Source of the DNA: Cloacimonetes bacterium UBA6081
GTDB taxonomy: Bacteria > Cloacimonadota > Cloacimonadia > Cloacimonadales > Cloacimonadaceae
Assembly: GCA_002428685.1 (NCBI GenBank)
Contig: DIXL01000098.1
Coordinates: forward strand, 1-26,189
DNA length: 26,189 nucleotides
Direction of reading: 5' to 3'
Part shown: piece by piece, positions 24,362 through 26,189 of the stretch
How positions within the stretch are numbered: position 1 is the stretch's first letter
Layout of the letters: each line of letters begins with the position of its first letter
Notes under the pieces: generated by a model
Told to the model about the DNA's origin: nothing
Databases searched by the model: none
What the model saw: the letters and a program-made list of their open reading frames with translations, nothing else
Made by a program: the position numbers and the translations under genes

Positions 24362-24627
24362 ACAGGCATAACGGATGTCTTGAATATCTGCATCAATCAA
24401 ATCATCCAAGATAAACGAAGACCCAGTATTGAAGAACGACGAGACCAAGGGCAAATCAAAATCAGGCTCGATTAAAAAATGGGAGTATGCCTGCAAAGAA
24501 AACGATTGACAGCAAAAGGGGATTAAGAAACCATGCCTTTTAAATGAAGCCGCACGCTTCAGCCTTGTGGCAAATACCGCTGCTAAGGCCATCAGATATA
24601 TATAGTTAAGATGATTAAATCATTACT

Positions 24628-24672
24628 ATGAAGAATGCGGAATTCAGCAAAACTGAGTTTCGCATTTTTCAT
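24628..24672 (+). promoter_or_regulatory. Leader hairpin of infC operon (possible attenuator)
   Basis: A 20-bp stem (24628-24647 with 24653-24672, three G-T pairs) around a CAAAA loop lies 10 bases ahead of the AAGGAGG of infC. A T-run sits in the 3' arm (24665-24669), so it could act as a terminator/attenuator or insulate the ribosome-binding site from upstream transcripts. Any infC start inside it (ATG at 24635) is unlikely. Confidence 0.6.
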
Positions 24673-24697
24673 TTCCGGTAAGAAGGAGGTTCTTATA

Positions 24698-25390
24698 ATC
24701 CGGATTAAAAAAGGGAAAGCCAGAACCAAAGAAGTGGTGCCAAAAGAGCGCATTAACACTCAGATTAATGCCGACAAAGTTCGCCTGATAGGCCCCGATG
24801 GCAAACAGATTGGTGTGGTAAGTTTGCGCGAAGCGTTGCGCCGTGCCGAAGAAGTAAATCTCGATTTGGTGGAGATTTCCCCCAATATCGATCCGCCGGT
24901 ATGCCGCATATTGGATTTTAGCAAATACTATTTTGAGAAAGAAAAGAAAGCCCGAGAAGCGCGTAAAAGACAGCATGAAGTGGAAGTTAAGGAGATTAAG
25001 TTTGGCCCCAATACCGAAGAACACGACTTCAATTTCAAGCTGACCAACGCCACAAAATTTTTAAAACAGCACAACAAGGTAAAATTCACCGTGAGATTTC
25101 GCGGTCGTCAGATGGCACATAAAGAGCTGGGTTACAAAGTTCTGGAAAAAGTGAAAGCCGAGATAATTCATTTCGCAGACGTGGATAGTGAGCCTGTATC
25201 CGACCGCAATTTACTGTCCATGGTCGTAAGCCCCAAAAAGGATATCGACCGGATTTTGGCTAAAGATGCAAAAACCGGCGAACCTGTAGCAGCAGATTCA
25301 AGCCTGGCAGAAAGCACTTCTACCCCAGTTGCCGAACCGCTAACCCCTGCTATTCCGGTTCTCGATACCCCTGAAACAGATAAAGAGTAA
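24698..25390 (+). CDS. infC: Translation initiation factor IF-3
   Basis: 230 residues from the proposed start. The N-domain signature RINTQINADKVRLIGPDGKQ and VVSLREALRRAEE, then LDLVEISPNIDPPVCRILDF, the linker YYFEKEKKAREARKRQ and the C-domain (VKEIKFGPNTEEHDFNFKL; KVKFTVRFRGRQMAHKELG) are all typical. IF-3 binds the 30S subunit and checks start-codon pairing. AAGGAGG (24683-24689) is followed by no ATG or GTG, only ATA (24695) and ATC (24698) in frame; ATC has the better spacing. Non-AUG starts are the known means of infC autoregulation (AUU in E. coli). About 40 residues after the normal C-terminus form a Ser/Thr/Pro/Glu-rich, probably disordered tail. It leads the rpmI-rplT operon. Confidence 0.93.
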   Translation: MRIKKGKARTKEVVPKERINTQINADKVRLIGPDGKQIGVVSLREALRRAEEVNLDLVEISPNIDPPVCRILDFSKYYFEKEKKAREARKRQHEVEVKEIKFGPNTEEHDFNFKLTNATKFLKQHNKVKFTVRFRGRQMAHKELGYKVLEKVKAEIIHFADVDSEPVSDRNLLSMVVSPKKDIDRILAKDAKTGEPVAADSSLAESTSTPVAEPLTPAIPVLDTPETDKE

Positions 25391-25444
25391 AAAAGCTATC
25401 AGATAGACGTTTAAAGTAAATTATAAGACTTTGTGAGCTGTTGT

Positions 25445-25466
25445 CGCAACTATTGTAGTAGTTGTG
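25445..25466 (+). promoter_or_regulatory. Hairpin in the infC-rpmI intergenic region
   Basis: CGCAACTA (25445-25452) pairs with TAGTTGTG (25459-25466) around a six-base loop, with one G-T pair. The 127-bp infC-rpmI gap is longer than the rest of the operon. In E. coli the region before rpmI holds the L20 operator, so a similar role is possible; no L20-binding site could be shown here. Confidence 0.3.
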
Positions 25467-25517
25467 GCCACTGCTTGAACAAATGCATTAAATAGATTAA
25501 TTAACAAGGAGATAAAA

Positions 25518-25712
25518 ATGCCAAAGATCAAAACAAATCGATCGGCCGCCAAAAGGTTTAAGGTTACCGGCAGCGGTAAGATTGTGCGCCATCATGCCAA
25601 AAGCGCACATATCAAAACCAAGAAATCCCCCAAATTGAAACGCCATCTTCGCTCCAGCGCAATCATCCGCAAATGTGATGAGAAGAGAATTTTCCGGATG
25701 CTGGGAATTTAA
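25518..25712 (+). CDS. rpmI: 50S ribosomal protein L35
   Basis: 64 residues, full length. The family opening MPKIKTNRSAAKRFKVTGSG and the Lys/Arg-rich middle (KLKRHLRSS) are unmistakable. AAGGAG precedes the ATG with normal spacing. It is encoded between infC (127 bp upstream) and rplT (15 bp downstream), the universal order, and assembles into the large subunit. Expression is probably controlled with rplT by ribosomal protein L20. Confidence 0.97.
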   Translation: MPKIKTNRSAAKRFKVTGSGKIVRHHAKSAHIKTKKSPKLKRHLRSSAIIRKCDEKRIFRMLGI

Positions 25713-25727
25713 CAGGAGGAATGAAAA

Positions 25728-26078
25728 ATGCCAAGAACTACTAATAACGTTGCCGCCCATCGTCGCAGAAAAGCCTTTATGCTAAAAGCCCGTGGCTATT
25801 TTGGCTGCCGGAGTAAAACTTACCGCGTTGCCCGTCAAACCGTGGAACGCGCCATGCAGTTCCAATTTGCCCATCGCAAACTTAAAAAACGGCAGTTCCG
25901 CAGCTTGTGGATCACCCGCATAAACGCTGCCTGCAGAATAAATGACATGAGTTACAGCCGCTTTATCAACGGCTTGCATAAAGCCAATATTGATATTAAC
26001 CGTAAAACCCTGGCCCACCTGGCCTGGCACGATGCCCCAGCATTTGCCAAGTTGGTGGAAATTGCCAAGGGCTTATAG
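25728..26078 (+). CDS. rplT: 50S ribosomal protein L20
   Basis: 116 residues, full length. RRRKAFMLKARGYFGCRSKT (12-31) and YRVARQTVERAMQFQFAHRK mark the basic N-terminal arm, and LWITRINAACRINDMSYSRF the globular domain. L20 is an early assembly protein of the large subunit and in many bacteria represses its own operon by binding the leader RNA. AGGAGG lies eight bases before the ATG. No T-run terminator is obvious after the stop; the palindrome at 26109-26126 may serve. Confidence 0.97.
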   Translation: MPRTTNNVAAHRRRKAFMLKARGYFGCRSKTYRVARQTVERAMQFQFAHRKLKKRQFRSLWITRINAACRINDMSYSRFINGLHKANIDINRKTLAHLAWHDAPAFAKLVEIAKGL

Positions 26079-26108
26079 AAAGCTAAAATCTGTTTTTGAT
26101 TGGCTGGA

Positions 26109-26126
26109 TTCCCGCCTCCGCGGGAA
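26109..26126 (+). repeat. Small GC-rich palindrome after rplT (REP-like)
   Basis: TTCCCGC and GCGGGAA flank a CTCC loop, in the context GGATTCCCGCC..GCGGGAACGAC. This resembles the widespread GGATTCCCGCCTNCGCGGGAATGAC intergenic palindrome of many genomes. It lies 30 bp after the rplT stop; no T-run follows, so intrinsic termination is uncertain. Confidence 0.6.
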
Positions 26127-26144
26127 CGACACAATTGTAGCAGA

Positions 26145-26189
26145 ATTGACGAAATGCAAGTAGTATTGACGACTTGCAAGTCGAATTGA
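26145..26189. repeat. Start of a 20-bp tandem repeat at the window end
   Basis: Two units (26145-26164 and 26165-26184) share ATTGACGA..TGCAAGT and a third begins at 26185 before the window ends. The second unit contains the perfect palindrome GACTTGCAAGTC. The unit differs from the 15-bp minisatellite at 241-572, though both contain CTTGC(A/G)A. Confidence 0.7.

Noticed and set aside
24506..24534. TTGACA with AACCAT as an infC promoter
   Set aside because: The -10 matches only three of six bases and lies about 150 bases from the gene; not enough to call.
24359..24592. 77-codon minus-strand ORF between the repeat mosaic and infC
   Set aside because: No ribosome-binding site and no recognisable motif; could be chance.
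26109..26126. Intrinsic terminator after rplT
   Set aside because: The stem is only 7 bp and no T-run follows; listed as a REP-like palindrome instead.

Overview
The window looks like a chromosomal segment of an anaerobic, amino-acid-fermenting bacterium. The best guess is the Candidatus Cloacimonadota (Cloacimonas-like). This is an inference from gene content: a four-subunit 2-oxoacid:ferredoxin oxidoreductase beside methylmalonyl-CoA epimerase, an aminotransferase in the same operon, and Bacteroidetes-like gene style. No rRNA or tRNA is present to confirm it.

Layout. (1) Positions 1-5437, all on the minus strand: the start of an unidentified gene, a 22-unit minisatellite (241-572), then a metabolic operon read right to left: a SpoVG-like small protein, a class I/II aminotransferase, korD, korA, korB, korC and mce. 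Together these could take amino acids to 2-oxoacids, oxidise them to acyl-CoA with reduction of ferredoxin, and lead succinyl-CoA towards propionate through methylmalonyl-CoA. (2) 5438-6123: a gene-free stretch with two long inverted repeats. (3) 6124-17521, all on the minus strand with overlaps or short gaps: an accessory island that looks like a composite defence operon. In transcription order it holds a PLD-SNF2 helicase, an Eco57I-type DNA methyltransferase, an 11-codon upstream ORF, a TcmP-like protein, a radical-SAM protein with a large C-terminal region resembling a PD-(D/E)xK nuclease fold, a protein with an Rx4H (HEPN-type) motif, and a Fic protein. This is the strongest candidate for an undescribed system here.

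(4) 17948-21642, minus strand: an exported protein of unknown function, RarA, a ferritin-like diiron protein and a LolC/FtsX-type permease. (5) 21761-23795, plus strand: four genes for an ECF sigma factor, a ZAS anti-sigma factor, a CnrX-like periplasmic metal sensor and a Met-rich Spy/LTxxQ-like protein, with overlapping starts and stops, probably an envelope or metal-stress regulon. (6) 23819-24361: the 3' end of a group II intron on the minus strand (domains V and VI plus the last ~32 codons of its reverse transcriptase), abutting a mosaic of ~80-bp direct repeats and inverted repeats. (7) 24628-26078, plus strand: the ribosomal operon infC-rpmI-rplT, with a long leader hairpin and an infC start that appears to be a non-AUG (ATC or ATA) codon. 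After rplT come a small GC-rich palindrome and the start of another tandem repeat that runs off the window.

Housekeeping calls (kor, mce, rarA, infC, rpmI, rplT) rest on clear family signatures. Functions in the island are inferred from motifs and neighbourhood only; no database search could be run.
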